64,000 nucleotides of DNA. Source: Caldicellulosiruptor danielii (GTDB taxonomy: Bacteria; Bacillota; Thermoanaerobacteria; Caldicellulosiruptorales; Caldicellulosiruptoraceae). The notes under the pieces were generated by a model. It was given only the letters and a program-made list of their open reading frames with translations, was not told where the DNA came from and did not search any database. Of this stretch, positions 50,030 to 58,681 are shown piece by piece. The translations under genes were made by a program, and so were the position numbers. The stretch covers positions 1,325,001 through 1,389,000 of the forward strand of contig NZ_CP139957.1 of assembly GCF_034343125.1 (NCBI RefSeq). The letters run 5' to 3'. Within the stretch, counting starts at the first letter, position 1; each line of letters starts with the position of its first letter.

Positions 50030-50803
50030 TTACTCCTCACATTCATAGTTTATATCAATCTTTTCGATCATCCTATATATAAGTTTTTTCACCTTATCGT
50101 TATTTTCTCTGAAGACTCTATAGACTTCTTCTTCTGTCACAGGCTTTATATCATCTCTTCCCTCAAGCCCAGCGTCATAGTCTGTAATAAGGGATATATT
50201 CACATAGCAGATTCCAAGCTCTTTTGCAAGAATTACTTCAGGATACTGGGTCATGTTTATAACATCCCAGCCCATGCTTGAGAACCATCTGCTCTCAGCT
50301 GTTGTTGAAAACCTCGGACCTTGAATTACAACAACTGTTCCCTTTTCATGCACAGTAATTCCGAGCTCTTTTGCAGACTCGATCGCAATCTTTCGCAGGT
50401 ATTCACAGTAAGGCTTTGCAGCAGATACATGTCTTACCTCAGGTCCTTCAAAAAAGGTGTCCTTTCTTCCCCATGTCCTGTCAACAAACTGGTCACACAC
50501 AACAAAGTCGCCAGGTTTTATCTCAGGCTTCAAGCTTCCTGAGGCTGTTGGTCCAATTATCTTTTTAACACCGAGCATCTTCATTGCGTATAAGTTTGCC
50601 CTGTAAGGAATTAAATGAGGAGGATATTGATGATTTTTACCATGGCGTGGTAGAAAAGCAACTTTCTTGCCTGCAATCTCTATCAGTGAAATCTTGTCAC
50701 TCGGCTTTCCATAAGGAGTTTCAAGTTCTATCTCCTCAACACCATCCTCAAGCGAGTAAAAACCTGAACCACCAAATACACCTATATCAGCTTTGTATTC
50801 CAT
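50030..50803 (-). CDS. mtnP: S-methyl-5'-thioadenosine phosphorylase
   Basis: Cleaves methylthioadenosine with phosphate to adenine and methylthioribose-1-phosphate. The PNP family II signatures are present: IGVFGGSGFYSLEDG (7-21), FLPRHGKNHQYPPHLIPYRA, and GPRFSTTAESRWFSSMGWDV with VINMTQYPEV. Length 257 is typical. The strong site GGAGGGAAG precedes its ATG on the - strand. Together with mtnA it recycles the by-product of spermidine synthase (speE at 2.4 kb). Confidence 0.94.
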   Translation of the reverse strand: MEYKADIGVFGGSGFYSLEDGVEEIELETPYGKPSDKISLIEIAGKKVAFLPRHGKNHQYPPHLIPYRANLYAMKMLGVKKIIGPTASGSLKPEIKPGDFVVCDQFVDRTWGRKDTFFEGPEVRHVSAAKPYCEYLRKIAIESAKELGITVHEKGTVVVIQGPRFSTTAESRWFSSMGWDVINMTQYPEVILAKELGICYVNISLITDYDAGLEGRDDIKPVTEEEVYRVFRENNDKVKKLIYRMIEKIDINYECEE

Positions 50804-50841
50804 TTTTCTTCCCTCCGGTATAATTTGTGCACTTCAAAAAA

Positions 50842-50870
50842 ATTATATAAATAAAACGGCATAAAATCAA
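50842..50870 (-). promoter_or_regulatory. sigmaA promoter for mtnP-mtnA
   Basis: On the - strand: TTGATT (50870-50865), 17 nt, TATAAT (50847-50842), about 39 nt before the mtnP start. No SAM riboswitch is visible in the short leader. Confidence 0.65.
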
Positions 50871-50900
50871 CAAAATAATCAGTAGAAGAAGGTGAAAGGA

Positions 50901-51179
50901 ATGCGTAAAGATGAACTTGAGAAAAAATTTCAAGACTTTATCTTGCAATTTGAGAGGATGAACTTCAGTTATTATGTAGAGTACCTGAAAAATCCAAAAA
51001 AAATTATATGGCAAAACTTTCTATCAGGTGTTGCAAGAGGGTTTGGTACAGCTTTCGGCTTTTCAATTTTAGGTGCACTACTTTTATATATTTTAAACTC
51101 TGTTGTAAAATACAACTTGCCAGTGATTGGTAGATATATTGCTGAGATTTTAAAATTTGTAAAGTTCTATATGAGATAA
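50901..51179 (+). CDS. DUF5665 family small membrane protein
   Basis: A 92-residue protein: a charged N-terminal helix (MRKDELEKKFQDFILQFERM), the stretch YYVEYLKNPKKIIWQNFLSG, then a hydrophobic segment (GFGTAFGFSILGALLLYIL, about 50-68) and a basic amphipathic end. The layout matches DUF5665, common in clostridia and of unknown function. ATG 50901 is preferred over GTG 50892, using GAAGG as ribosome site. It lies before the YteA-like gene by 32 nt. Confidence 0.7.
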   Translation: MRKDELEKKFQDFILQFERMNFSYYVEYLKNPKKIIWQNFLSGVARGFGTAFGFSILGALLLYILNSVVKYNLPVIGRYIAEILKFVKFYMR

Positions 51180-51211
51180 ACTCTTAGATAAATGGGAGGC
51201 GAGTTCACAAA

Positions 51212-51847
51212 ATGACTAATGAAGACCTTGAGAGATTTAAAAGGTTGCTTCTTCAAAAGAAAGCTGAATACGAGAGAATGCTAAAGATAAGTAAAGACAA
51301 CCAAGTTAGCAATTTTAGTTCTTTTTATTCAAACGAACTTTCAAACTATGATAACCATCCAGCTGACATGGCATCTGATTTGTATGAGGCAGAAAAGAAT
51401 TTGAGCATGGAGGCTTCTGCCAAGCGAAAACTCTATTTTATAAATAAAGCGCTTGAGAAGATTAAAAAGGGAATATATGGAATCTGCATTTCATGTAAAA
51501 GAGAAATTCCTTTAGAAAGACTTGAGGCAATTCCATATACAGAGTTTTGTATAGAGTGTGAAAAGGAGCTAGAGAAAACCGAAAACTACAAAACTGATGC
51601 AAGACCTATCGAAGAAAAGGCAATGGGAAAGCCATTTAATGATAAGTTTGCCAGCGCTAAAGAAGAAGAACATGAAGGGGTAGATATGTGGAGTATACTT
51701 GAAACCCATTCAAGTAGCAATGGTCCTCAGGATAATATGGAGACAAATTCAAAGAGTTATTATAAAAGGATAAATGAGATTGATGATATTGTAGAAGAAG
51801 TTGATAAACTTTCAAACCAAGACAACAAGAAAATGATTGGTAAATAG
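51212..51847 (+). CDS. YteA/TraR-DksA family C4 zinc-finger protein
   Basis: A 211-residue cytosolic protein. An N-terminal coiled coil (about 1-80, with HPADMASDLYEAEKNLSME) precedes the DksA-type zinc finger GICISCKREIPLERL, ending FCIECEKEL (four Cys, about 88-111). The length and acidic tail match the YteA sporulation-linked group more than DksA itself; classical DksA binds RNA polymerase with ppGpp. GGGAGGCGAG precedes ATG 51212. Its targets are unknown. Confidence 0.82.
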   Translation: MTNEDLERFKRLLLQKKAEYERMLKISKDNQVSNFSSFYSNELSNYDNHPADMASDLYEAEKNLSMEASAKRKLYFINKALEKIKKGIYGICISCKREIPLERLEAIPYTEFCIECEKELEKTENYKTDARPIEEKAMGKPFNDKFASAKEEEHEGVDMWSILETHSSSNGPQDNMETNSKSYYKRINEIDDIVEEVDKLSNQDNKKMIGK

Positions 51848-51934
51848 TAAAATTTTGTCTTCTTCTAAAGCTTACATTTTGCTATACTAAAGAAAGATGT
51901 TATTTGTGCTTTGAAGTAGAGGAGAGGTTTTTCT

Positions 51935-52393
51935 TTGGTTTACTGGATTATTATTATGTTAACTTTTTTAGCAGACCAATTCTCAAAATTTTTAATTGAA
52001 AAATACTTTCCATTAGGGTATTCTAAAGAGATGTTAAAACATTTATTGTGGCTGACGTATGTCCAAAATACTGGTGGAGCTTTTTCAATACTTGAAGGAA
52101 AACAATTTATCTTCATTTTAGTTTCAATTATTTTAATTATTGGCTTATTTTGGTTGCTTATTTTTAAAAAATTGTCTAACCAAACCAAATTAGCAATAGC
52201 GCTTATCTTAGGCGGCGCTTTGGGGAATTTCTTTGATAGAGTTTTCAGGGGGTATGTTGTGGACTTTATTGACATAAAAGTAATACCTGTGTTTAATATA
52301 GCCGACATGTGTATAACAGTTGGGGTTTTTCTTTTAGCATTAGAATTGCTGAGAGAAGGGAGAGGAGAATTATTGCAGAAGAAAGGTATCTGA
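51935..52393 (+). CDS. lspA: Lipoprotein signal peptidase
   Basis: Membrane aspartyl peptidase that removes signal peptides from prolipoproteins. Four membrane helices, the motif ADQFSKFLIEKYF (first region), NTGGAFS, and the catalytic aspartates in GGALGNFFDRVFRGYVVDFI and FNIADMCI are present. TTG 51935 follows GAGGAGAGG. It would process the lipoprotein encoded at 47.3 kb among others. Its 3' end overlaps the rluD reading frame. Confidence 0.95.
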   Translation: MVYWIIIMLTFLADQFSKFLIEKYFPLGYSKEMLKHLLWLTYVQNTGGAFSILEGKQFIFILVSIILIIGLFWLLIFKKLSNQTKLAIALILGGALGNFFDRVFRGYVVDFIDIKVIPVFNIADMCITVGVFLLALELLREGRGELLQKKGI

Positions 52394-53292
52394 CAGTTGA
52401 GGAGTTTGAAGGAAGAGTGGATGTATTTTTGGCAAAAGCACTTGATAAAACAAGAAGTTTTGTTCAAAAGATAATAGAAGATGGAAATGTATGGGTGAAC
52501 CAAAAACAGATTAAAAAGGCTTCTCATAAGGTCAAAAGCGGTGACTTAATAAAGGTAGTGATACCTGATCCAGTGCAAGTAAATTTGACTCCTCAAGATA
52601 TTGAGATTGATATAGTATACGAAGATGAACATTTAGCAGTCATAAACAAACCTCGAGGGATGGTCGTTCATCCTGGTGCTGGGAACTATGAGAACACACT
52701 TGTTAATGCACTTTTGTATAAGTTTGAAGGAAAACTGAGTAGCATAAATGGTGTTATAAGACCGGGTATTGTTCATAGGCTTGACAAGGATACCTCAGGT
52801 CTTTTGATTGTTGCAAAGACAAACGAGGCACATATAAAGCTTTCTGAAGCACTTAAAAATCACCAGATTAAAAGAGTTTACTTTGCAGTCTGTGAAGGTG
52901 TATTAAGAGAAGACAGCGGGATAATAAACGCACCGATTGGCAGACATCCTGTAAACAGATTAAAAATGGCAGTTGTACCAAATGGAAAAGAAGCAATAAC
53001 ATATTTTGAGGTTCTTGAGAGATTTGACAAATACACTTTTATAAAGCTACGGTTAAAAACAGGAAGAACGCACCAAATAAGAGTTCATATGGCCTATGTA
53101 GGTTACCCTGTTCTTGGAGATAGTCTTTACGGTAGAGCAAAGAATGAATTTGGAATAGAAGGTCAGCTACTGCATGCAGGTGAGATAGAATTTGTTCATC
53201 CAATTGAAAACAAACTTATGCACTTCAAAGCTGAACTTCCTGAATATTTTTCGAAGATTCTTGAGACATTGAGGCTTCGTACCCTAAAATAG
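52372..53292 (+). CDS. rluD: RluA/RluD family pseudouridine synthase
   Basis: Isomerises uridine to pseudouridine in 23S rRNA. An N-terminal S4 domain (about 10-70, with VDVFLAKALDKTRSFVQKII) precedes the catalytic domain with HRLDKDTSGLLIVAKT (catalytic Asp) and LKTGRTHQIRVHMAY. The start is unclear. No ATG, GTG or TTG lies at the expected N-terminus; ATT 52372 has GAGGAG 4 nt upstream and gives a protein of normal length (306 aa), whereas GTG 52309 has no ribosome site and sits inside lspA. The lspA-rluD order is typical. Confidence 0.9.
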   Translation: MAEERYLTVEEFEGRVDVFLAKALDKTRSFVQKIIEDGNVWVNQKQIKKASHKVKSGDLIKVVIPDPVQVNLTPQDIEIDIVYEDEHLAVINKPRGMVVHPGAGNYENTLVNALLYKFEGKLSSINGVIRPGIVHRLDKDTSGLLIVAKTNEAHIKLSEALKNHQIKRVYFAVCEGVLREDSGIINAPIGRHPVNRLKMAVVPNGKEAITYFEVLERFDKYTFIKLRLKTGRTHQIRVHMAYVGYPVLGDSLYGRAKNEFGIEGQLLHAGEIEFVHPIENKLMHFKAELPEYFSKILETLRLRTLK

Positions 53293-53314
53293 GTAATGAT
53301 GGAATATAAAAACA

Positions 53315-53344
53315 TAGACAAACTGTACATTTTGGTGTTATAAT
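53315..53344 (+). promoter_or_regulatory. sigmaA promoter of the pyr operon
   Basis: TAGACA (53315-53320), 18 nt and a perfect TATAAT (53339-53344), about 45 nt upstream of the PyrR-binding element. Confidence 0.6.
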
Positions 53345-53390
53345 ATGCTAAAATCAAAGACAAGAAAATTAAATATTGAGAAAAGTGCAA

Positions 53391-53428
53391 GACCTTTAAG
53401 CTGGCCCTGTGAGGCGGCAAGGTTGCAG
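53391..53428 (+). promoter_or_regulatory. PyrR-binding anti-antiterminator RNA element
   Basis: ACCTT (53392-53396) can pair with AAGGT (53419-53423), closing a hairpin whose loop side carries CCTGTGAGGC (53406-53415), a match to the PyrR-binding consensus CC-N-G-N-GAGG. With UMP bound, PyrR would stabilise this fold and let the terminator at 53455 form. Confidence 0.8.
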
Positions 53429-53454
53429 AAGAAAGTGGTATAAGTGTGTCAAAA

Positions 53455-53492
53455 AAGCTTCTTGCCAATTCACAGGCAGGAAGCTTTTTTTA
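53455..53492 (+). terminator. Attenuator terminator before pyrR
   Basis: AAGCTTCTTGCC (53455-53466) pairs over 12 bp (one G-T) with GGCAGGAAGCTT (53475-53486), loop of 8 nt, then TTTTT. It sits between the PyrR-binding element and pyrR. Confidence 0.9.
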
Positions 53493-53512
53493 TGAGTTTG
53501 GAGGTGAAATAA

Positions 53513-54061
53513 ATGGAAAAATTTAAAGAAATTATGGATTCTGCCCAGATGAATAGAGCTTTAATAAGAATTTCTCATGAGATACTTGAGAAAAATAAAG
53601 GTGTTGAGAATTTGTGCCTGGTTGGAATTCAAAGAAGAGGTGTGACCCTTGCAAAGAGGATAAGAGATAATATCGAGAAAATAGAAGGTGTTAGACTGCC
53701 TTTAGGTATTCTTGACATAACTTTTTACAGAGATGATTTGAGTCTTTTGAGTGAACATCCAACTGTTAACTCTACTCAAATTGATTTTGATATTAACAAC
53801 AAAAAGATTGTGCTGGTTGATGATGTTCTATTTACCGGAAGAACTGCAAGAGCTGCAATTGAAGCACTTATGGACATGGGAAGACCCAAAATGATACAGC
53901 TTGCAGTTTTAATTGACAGAGGACATAGAGAACTTCCAATCAGAGCTGACTATGTGGGGAAGAATGTGCCTACATCAAGGCGCGAAATAGTTCATGTTTT
54001 GGTTGATGAGTTTGACAATGATAATAGAGTAATAATTGAACAATTAGATAAAGAAATATAA
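53513..54061 (+). CDS. pyrR: Pyrimidine operon attenuation protein / uracil phosphoribosyltransferase
   Basis: Binds pyr leader RNA when UMP is high and causes termination; also has weak UPRTase activity. The PRPP loop [19 protein letters not shown] (about 100-118), [12 protein letters not shown] and the RNA-binding arginines near SRREIVHV are present. Length 182 is standard. First gene after the attenuator, so it is autoregulated. Confidence 0.96.
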   Translation: MEKFKEIMDSAQMNRALIRISHEILEKNKGVENLCLVGIQRRGVTLAKRIRDNIEKIEGVRLPLGILDITFYRDDLSLLSEHPTVNSTQIDFDINNKKIVLVDDVLFTGRTARAAIEALMDMGRPKMIQLAVLIDRGHRELPIRADYVGKNVPTSRREIVHVLVDEFDNDNRVIIEQLDKEI

Positions 54062-54089
54062 AAACTTTCATTGGAAAGGAGAATTAAAG

Positions 54090-55475
54090 ATGCACAGGGT
54101 TGTTCAAGTGGAAGAGAAACTTCCTTTTTCAAAAACACTGCCACTTAGTCTTCAGCACCTTTTTGCAATGGTTGGTGCAACAATACTTGTACCGATATTA
54201 GTGGGTTTGAGCCCATCAGTTGCGCTATTCACAAGCGGTGTTGGGACAATCATCTATATACTTGTGACTAAAAACAAGGTTCCTGCTTACCTTGGTTCAT
54301 CTTTTGCATATATAAATCCAATTATCACAGTTTCTGCTTCGCTTGGCGGAAAAGAATATGCGCTTGCTGGCTGTATCGCCTCAGGTGTTGTCTATTTAAT
54401 TGTAGCTTTCTTAATATATCTGTTTGGTACAAAATGGATTGACAGAATTTTACCACCTGTTGTTGTAGGTCCGGTTGTTATGATAATTGGTCTTTCCTTA
54501 GCAAGAGCTGCTGCAGTCAAGTCCGCGGGACTTTTCAAAGAGGTCATCAAGGATGGACAAATCTTAGAGGTTGCTGTAAATGTCATAAAAAGCCCTGTTT
54601 GCTGGGTTTCAATATTTACATTGCTTGTTGCAGTGTTTGGTTCGGTTTACTTCAAAGGGTTTTTCAAGGTAATCCCTGTGTTGATTGGACTTGTAAGTGG
54701 ATACCTATTTGCATATATACTTGATCTGATTGGCATGAACACAGGACTTTTAAATTCCTTTTATCCAAACGGTAAATATGTACCGTTTTTAAATTATGAA
54801 GTGATTAGAAGCGCAAAATGGATAGGCATTCCTCAGTTCACCTTCCCAAAATTTTCACTACCTGCTATCTTAGCAATTGCACCAATTGCCATCGTCACAA
54901 TAACAGAGCACATTGGACATCTTCTTGTTACAAACAACGTTGTTGGAAGAGACTTTACAAAAGACCCGGGTCTTCACAGATCTTTAGCAGGTGATGGGCT
55001 TGCAACAATTGTAGCTGGCTTTTTTGGCGGTCCACCTAACACAACTTATGGAGAGAATATTGGTGTTATGGCAATAACAAAGGTGTATAGCACATGGGTA
55101 ATCCTGTGGGCAGCTATAATTGCTATTCTTCTTTCGTTTGTGCAGAAACTTGGTGCTCTGATACAGGTCATTCCTGCACCGGTTATTGGTGGAATTAGCA
55201 TTCTTCTCTTTGGAGTTATTGCTTCTTCTGGCTTGAGAATGATGATTGAGAATAAAGTGGACCTTTCTCAAACAAGAAATTTGGTCATTGCATCGGTTAT
55301 TCTCATAATTGGTGTTGGAGGCACAAAACTTAAGATTTTCAACATTGAGTTTGAAGGAATGGCTCTGGCAACATTCGTCGGGATTATATTAAACCTTCTT
55401 TTACCAGAAGCAAAGCCAGTTTCAAAAGACGAGATTATTTCAGAATCAGGTATTGTCAACAATGCAGAAATATAA
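54090..55475 (+). CDS. pyrP: Uracil permease (NCS2 family)
   Basis: Imports uracil with protons. It has about 14 membrane segments; the NCS2 signature QHLFAMVGATILVPILVG lies near the N-terminus, TEHIGHLLVTNNVV near 270-283, and GGPPNTTYGENIGVMAIT near 310-327. Length 461 fits UraA/PyrP. The ribosome site GGAAAGGAG precedes ATG 54090. A complete terminator follows before pyrB. Confidence 0.95.
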   Translation: MHRVVQVEEKLPFSKTLPLSLQHLFAMVGATILVPILVGLSPSVALFTSGVGTIIYILVTKNKVPAYLGSSFAYINPIITVSASLGGKEYALAGCIASGVVYLIVAFLIYLFGTKWIDRILPPVVVGPVVMIIGLSLARAAAVKSAGLFKEVIKDGQILEVAVNVIKSPVCWVSIFTLLVAVFGSVYFKGFFKVIPVLIGLVSGYLFAYILDLIGMNTGLLNSFYPNGKYVPFLNYEVIRSAKWIGIPQFTFPKFSLPAILAIAPIAIVTITEHIGHLLVTNNVVGRDFTKDPGLHRSLAGDGLATIVAGFFGGPPNTTYGENIGVMAITKVYSTWVILWAAIIAILLSFVQKLGALIQVIPAPVIGGISILLFGVIASSGLRMMIENKVDLSQTRNLVIASVILIIGVGGTKLKIFNIEFEGMALATFVGIILNLLLPEAKPVSKDEIISESGIVNNAEI

Positions 55476-55480
55476 GAATT

Positions 55481-55507
55481 GGTAGGGAATTATCCCTACC
55501 TTTTTTA
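55481..55507 (+). terminator. Internal terminator between pyrP and pyrB
   Basis: GGTAGGGA (55481-55488) pairs with TCCCTACC (55493-55500) over an ATTA loop, followed by TTTTTT. It lies inside the pyr operon with no PyrR element seen just upstream, so it may lower expression of the downstream genes. Confidence 0.85.
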
Positions 55508-55529
55508 TAAGCATTTGGAGGTGAATAAT

Positions 55530-56441
55530 TTGAAACATCTGCTTGGACTTAAAGACCTTTCAAAAGAGGAAATACTAAAGATTTTAAATCTCGCTAAGGA
55601 TATGAAATTAATTCTAAAAAGTGAGACGAAAAAGACACCTCATCTGCAAGGATATTCTGTTGTACTACTTTTTTATGAAAACAGTACACGTACGAGAACA
55701 TCTTTTGAGCTTGCAGCAAAGTTCATGGGCGCAAACACTACATCTATTTCTGTTGCAACAAGCAGCGTCCAAAAAGGCGAATCACTCCTTGACACAGTTA
55801 GAACCTTAGAAGCTTTAAAGACAGATGTTTTAATTGTACGTCACTCTTTCTCAGGTGCCCCTCATTTTATAGCCCAAAACTGTTCATTTTCAGTTATCAA
55901 TGCAGGAGATGGAATGAATGAACATCCAACCCAAGCCTTGCTTGACATGTTTACAATAAGAGAGAGGCTTGGCAAACTTGAAAATCTCAAGGTTGCTATA
56001 ATTGGCGATATTCTCCACAGCCGAGTTGCAAGAAGTAACATCTGGGGACTCAAAAAATTTGGAAATGAAATAACAGTATATGGTCCCCAGACGCTTTTAC
56101 CACCCTTCATAGACAAGTTTGCAAATGTTGCCTCATCCTTAGAAGAAGCAGTAACTAACAAGGATGTAGTAATTGACCTTAGAATTCAACTTGAGAGGCA
56201 AAAAAGAGGATTAATTTCTTCAAAATATGAATATTACAAGTTCTTTGGTCTGAATGAAGATATCTATAAGTTTATTTCCAAAGATACTCTCATTATGCAT
56301 CCTGGTCCTGTAAACAGGGGAGTTGAGATATCCTCTGACATTATGAACCTTCCGAACTGTACAATTGAGGAGCAAGTGACAAACGGAATTGCTGTGAGAA
56401 TGGCAGTTTTATATCTTTGCACACGAAAGGAGGCAAATTAG
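55530..56441 (+). CDS. pyrB: Aspartate carbamoyltransferase catalytic subunit
   Basis: Joins carbamoyl phosphate and aspartate. Carbamoyl-phosphate loop [14 protein letters not shown] (about 48-61), [26 protein letters not shown] and [12 protein letters not shown] are intact. TTG 55530 is chosen because GGAGGTGA (55517-55524) lies just upstream; 303 residues then match the family. An earlier in-frame TTG at 55479 lies before the terminator and is rejected. No pyrI regulatory subunit is present. Confidence 0.95.
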   Translation: MKHLLGLKDLSKEEILKILNLAKDMKLILKSETKKTPHLQGYSVVLLFYENSTRTRTSFELAAKFMGANTTSISVATSSVQKGESLLDTVRTLEALKTDVLIVRHSFSGAPHFIAQNCSFSVINAGDGMNEHPTQALLDMFTIRERLGKLENLKVAIIGDILHSRVARSNIWGLKKFGNEITVYGPQTLLPPFIDKFANVASSLEEAVTNKDVVIDLRIQLERQKRGLISSKYEYYKFFGLNEDIYKFISKDTLIMHPGPVNRGVEISSDIMNLPNCTIEEQVTNGIAVRMAVLYLCTRKEAN

Positions 56442-56444
56442 AAA

Positions 56445-57737
56445 GTGATATTAATCAAAAATGCAAATATAGTAAATGGTATTGATAAAACTGTGCAAAA
56501 AGCTGATATCCTAATTGTAGATGATAGAATAGAAAAGATTGCCCCAGCTATTAAGATAGAAAATCCAAAACTTGAGATTATTGATGCAAGCGAAAAATAT
56601 GTCTTTCCGAGCTTTACTGACATTCATTGTCATCTCAGAGAACCCGGTTTTGAATACAAAGAGGATATAAGAAGTGGAAGTTTAAGTGCTGTAGCAGGCG
56701 GGTTTACGACAATCTGTTGTATGCCAAACACAAACCCGCCGATTGATAACAGAGCGATGGTAGCATATGTGCGATACCGTGCAAAGGAAGTGTCACCTAT
56801 TGAGGTTTTGCCAATTGGTGCAATCACAAAAGGACTAAATGGAGAAGAGCTTTCTGAAATTGGTTTAATGAGAGAAGAAGGGATAGTAGCAATTTCAGAT
56901 GATGGCAAGTGTGTCATGAACGCAAATCTAATGAGAAATGCTCTTTTGTACGCAAAGGATTTCTCAATTCCTGTGATTTCCCACTGTGAGGATACAAATC
57001 TATCTGAAGGTGGACAAATGAACTTAGGATTTGTTTCAACCACACTTGGGCTTAGAGGAATTCCACGCGAAGCAGAGTCTGTTATTGTTGCAAGAGACCT
57101 CCTTCTTGCAAAAGAGACAAAAGCACATCTGCACATAACCCATGTGTCTACTAAAGAGTCGGTAGAGCTTATAAGAAGAGCAAAGGAATGGGGTGTAAAC
57201 GTAACTTGTGATACATGCCCTCATTATATTAGTCTTACCGAAGAAGAGGTTATAGGCTTTAATACAAATGCAAAGGTAAATCCTCCTTTGAGAACAAAAG
57301 AAGATGTTGAGGCATTGATTGAGGCTATAAAGGAGGGGGTTATTGACTGCATTGCAACCGACCATGCGCCTCATCACAAGGATGAAAAGAATGTAGAGTT
57401 TAACCTTGCACCAAGTGGAACAATTGGTTTTGAAACAGCTTTTGCAGTGCTCTACACTTATCTTATAAAAAACAGAGGATTTGAAATTTCAAAATTAGTG
57501 GAACTACTCAGTATAAATCCAAGAAAAATAATAAACCTAAAACCAAATATGATAAAAGAAAATCAAAAAGCAAACCTTGTGATAATTGACCCGAATAGAG
57601 AGTGGGAAGTTAAAGAGGAAGACATTATTTCGAAGTCAAAGAATAGTGTTTTTTTGGGTAAAAAACTTACCTCATATGTCGAAGCGGTAATATATGAAGG
57701 AAAGATATTAAAGAAGGACGGTGAAATTAAATGCTAA
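56445..57737 (+). CDS. pyrC: Dihydroorotase
   Basis: Cyclises carbamoyl aspartate to dihydroorotate with zinc. The class I signature [17 protein letters not shown] (about 58-74) holds the first two metal His; further His are in HCEDTNL and [10 protein letters not shown], and Asp in [10 protein letters not shown]. Length 430 is typical of the Gram-positive type. The GTG start at 56445 follows AAAGGAGG. The end overlaps pyrF by 7 nt. Confidence 0.95.
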   Translation: MILIKNANIVNGIDKTVQKADILIVDDRIEKIAPAIKIENPKLEIIDASEKYVFPSFTDIHCHLREPGFEYKEDIRSGSLSAVAGGFTTICCMPNTNPPIDNRAMVAYVRYRAKEVSPIEVLPIGAITKGLNGEELSEIGLMREEGIVAISDDGKCVMNANLMRNALLYAKDFSIPVISHCEDTNLSEGGQMNLGFVSTTLGLRGIPREAESVIVARDLLLAKETKAHLHITHVSTKESVELIRRAKEWGVNVTCDTCPHYISLTEEEVIGFNTNAKVNPPLRTKEDVEALIEAIKEGVIDCIATDHAPHHKDEKNVEFNLAPSGTIGFETAFAVLYTYLIKNRGFEISKLVELLSINPRKIINLKPNMIKENQKANLVIIDPNREWEVKEEDIISKSKNSVFLGKKLTSYVEAVIYEGKILKKDGEIKC

Positions 57738-58648
57738 ACTTCTCTGACAAGCTAATTGAAGCAATAAAGAAGAAAGACAGTGTACTTATAGCTGGGATTG
57801 ATACTACAGTGGAAAATATTCCAGATTATTTTATAAGAAAGTATTATGACGATGAAAAAAATGAGATAGAAAATCTAAAATATATACTCTATGAATACAA
57901 CAGAAGAATAATCGATGCAATTGAAGAAAATGTAATTGGTGTGAAATTCCAAGCAGCATTTTTTGAGCAGTACTCATACTATGGCATAGAGGTGCTTCAT
58001 AAACTCATCCAATATGCGCAAAGCAAAAAGTTAATTGTAATCTTTGATGGCAAAAGAAACGACATTTCAAGTTCGGCTAAAGGTTATTCTAATGCCTACA
58101 TTGGCGAAACAGCATTGTTTGACAAGAAAATAAAGTTCTTTGACTGTGACGCAATGACGGTAAACCCTTATCTTGGTGAGGATGGAATAAAGCCATTTGT
58201 AGAGGACTGTGAAAGGTTCAAAAAAGGGCTTTTTGTGCTTGTAAAAACTTCAAATCCTTCATCTAAGGACTTTCAAGATTTAATTGTAGATGGCAAGTAC
58301 CTTTTTGAAAAGGTAGCTGAAAAGGTACATGAATGGGGGGCAAGTTGCAAAGGTAAACATGGCTACTCGGATATCGGCGCGGTTGTTGGTGCAACACAAC
58401 CACAAGCAGCAAAAATGATTAGGTCAATTCTTCCAGACTCTTTTCTGCTCATTCCCGGAATTGGAGTGCAAGGCGGAAAAGTTGAAGATTTGAAATATTT
58501 CCTTGACAAAAACAAGATGGGCATAATAGTAAACTCTTCACGCGACATAATATACGCATATAAAAATCACATACATTCAGACTTTGAAAAAAGCAGCTTT
58601 ATCGCATCAAAGAATTTTAAGGAAAGTATAAATAGTGCAATTAACTGA
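57731..58648 (+). CDS. pyrF: Orotidine-5'-phosphate decarboxylase, type 2 (long form)
   Basis: Decarboxylates OMP to UMP. The 305-residue length and [16 protein letters not shown] (about 112-127), carrying the catalytic Lys-Asp set, place it in the mycobacterial-type long subfamily rather than the 230-240 residue Bacillus form. [10 protein letters not shown] and PGIGVQGGK form the phosphate-binding end. ATG 57731 overlaps pyrC. Confidence 0.93.
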   Translation: MLNFSDKLIEAIKKKDSVLIAGIDTTVENIPDYFIRKYYDDEKNEIENLKYILYEYNRRIIDAIEENVIGVKFQAAFFEQYSYYGIEVLHKLIQYAQSKKLIVIFDGKRNDISSSAKGYSNAYIGETALFDKKIKFFDCDAMTVNPYLGEDGIKPFVEDCERFKKGLFVLVKTSNPSSKDFQDLIVDGKYLFEKVAEKVHEWGASCKGKHGYSDIGAVVGATQPQAAKMIRSILPDSFLLIPGIGVQGGKVEDLKYFLDKNKMGIIVNSSRDIIYAYKNHIHSDFEKSSFIASKNFKESINSAIN

Positions 58649-58681
58649 TGCGAAATTTTTAAAAAGAGGTGAGAATATAAA

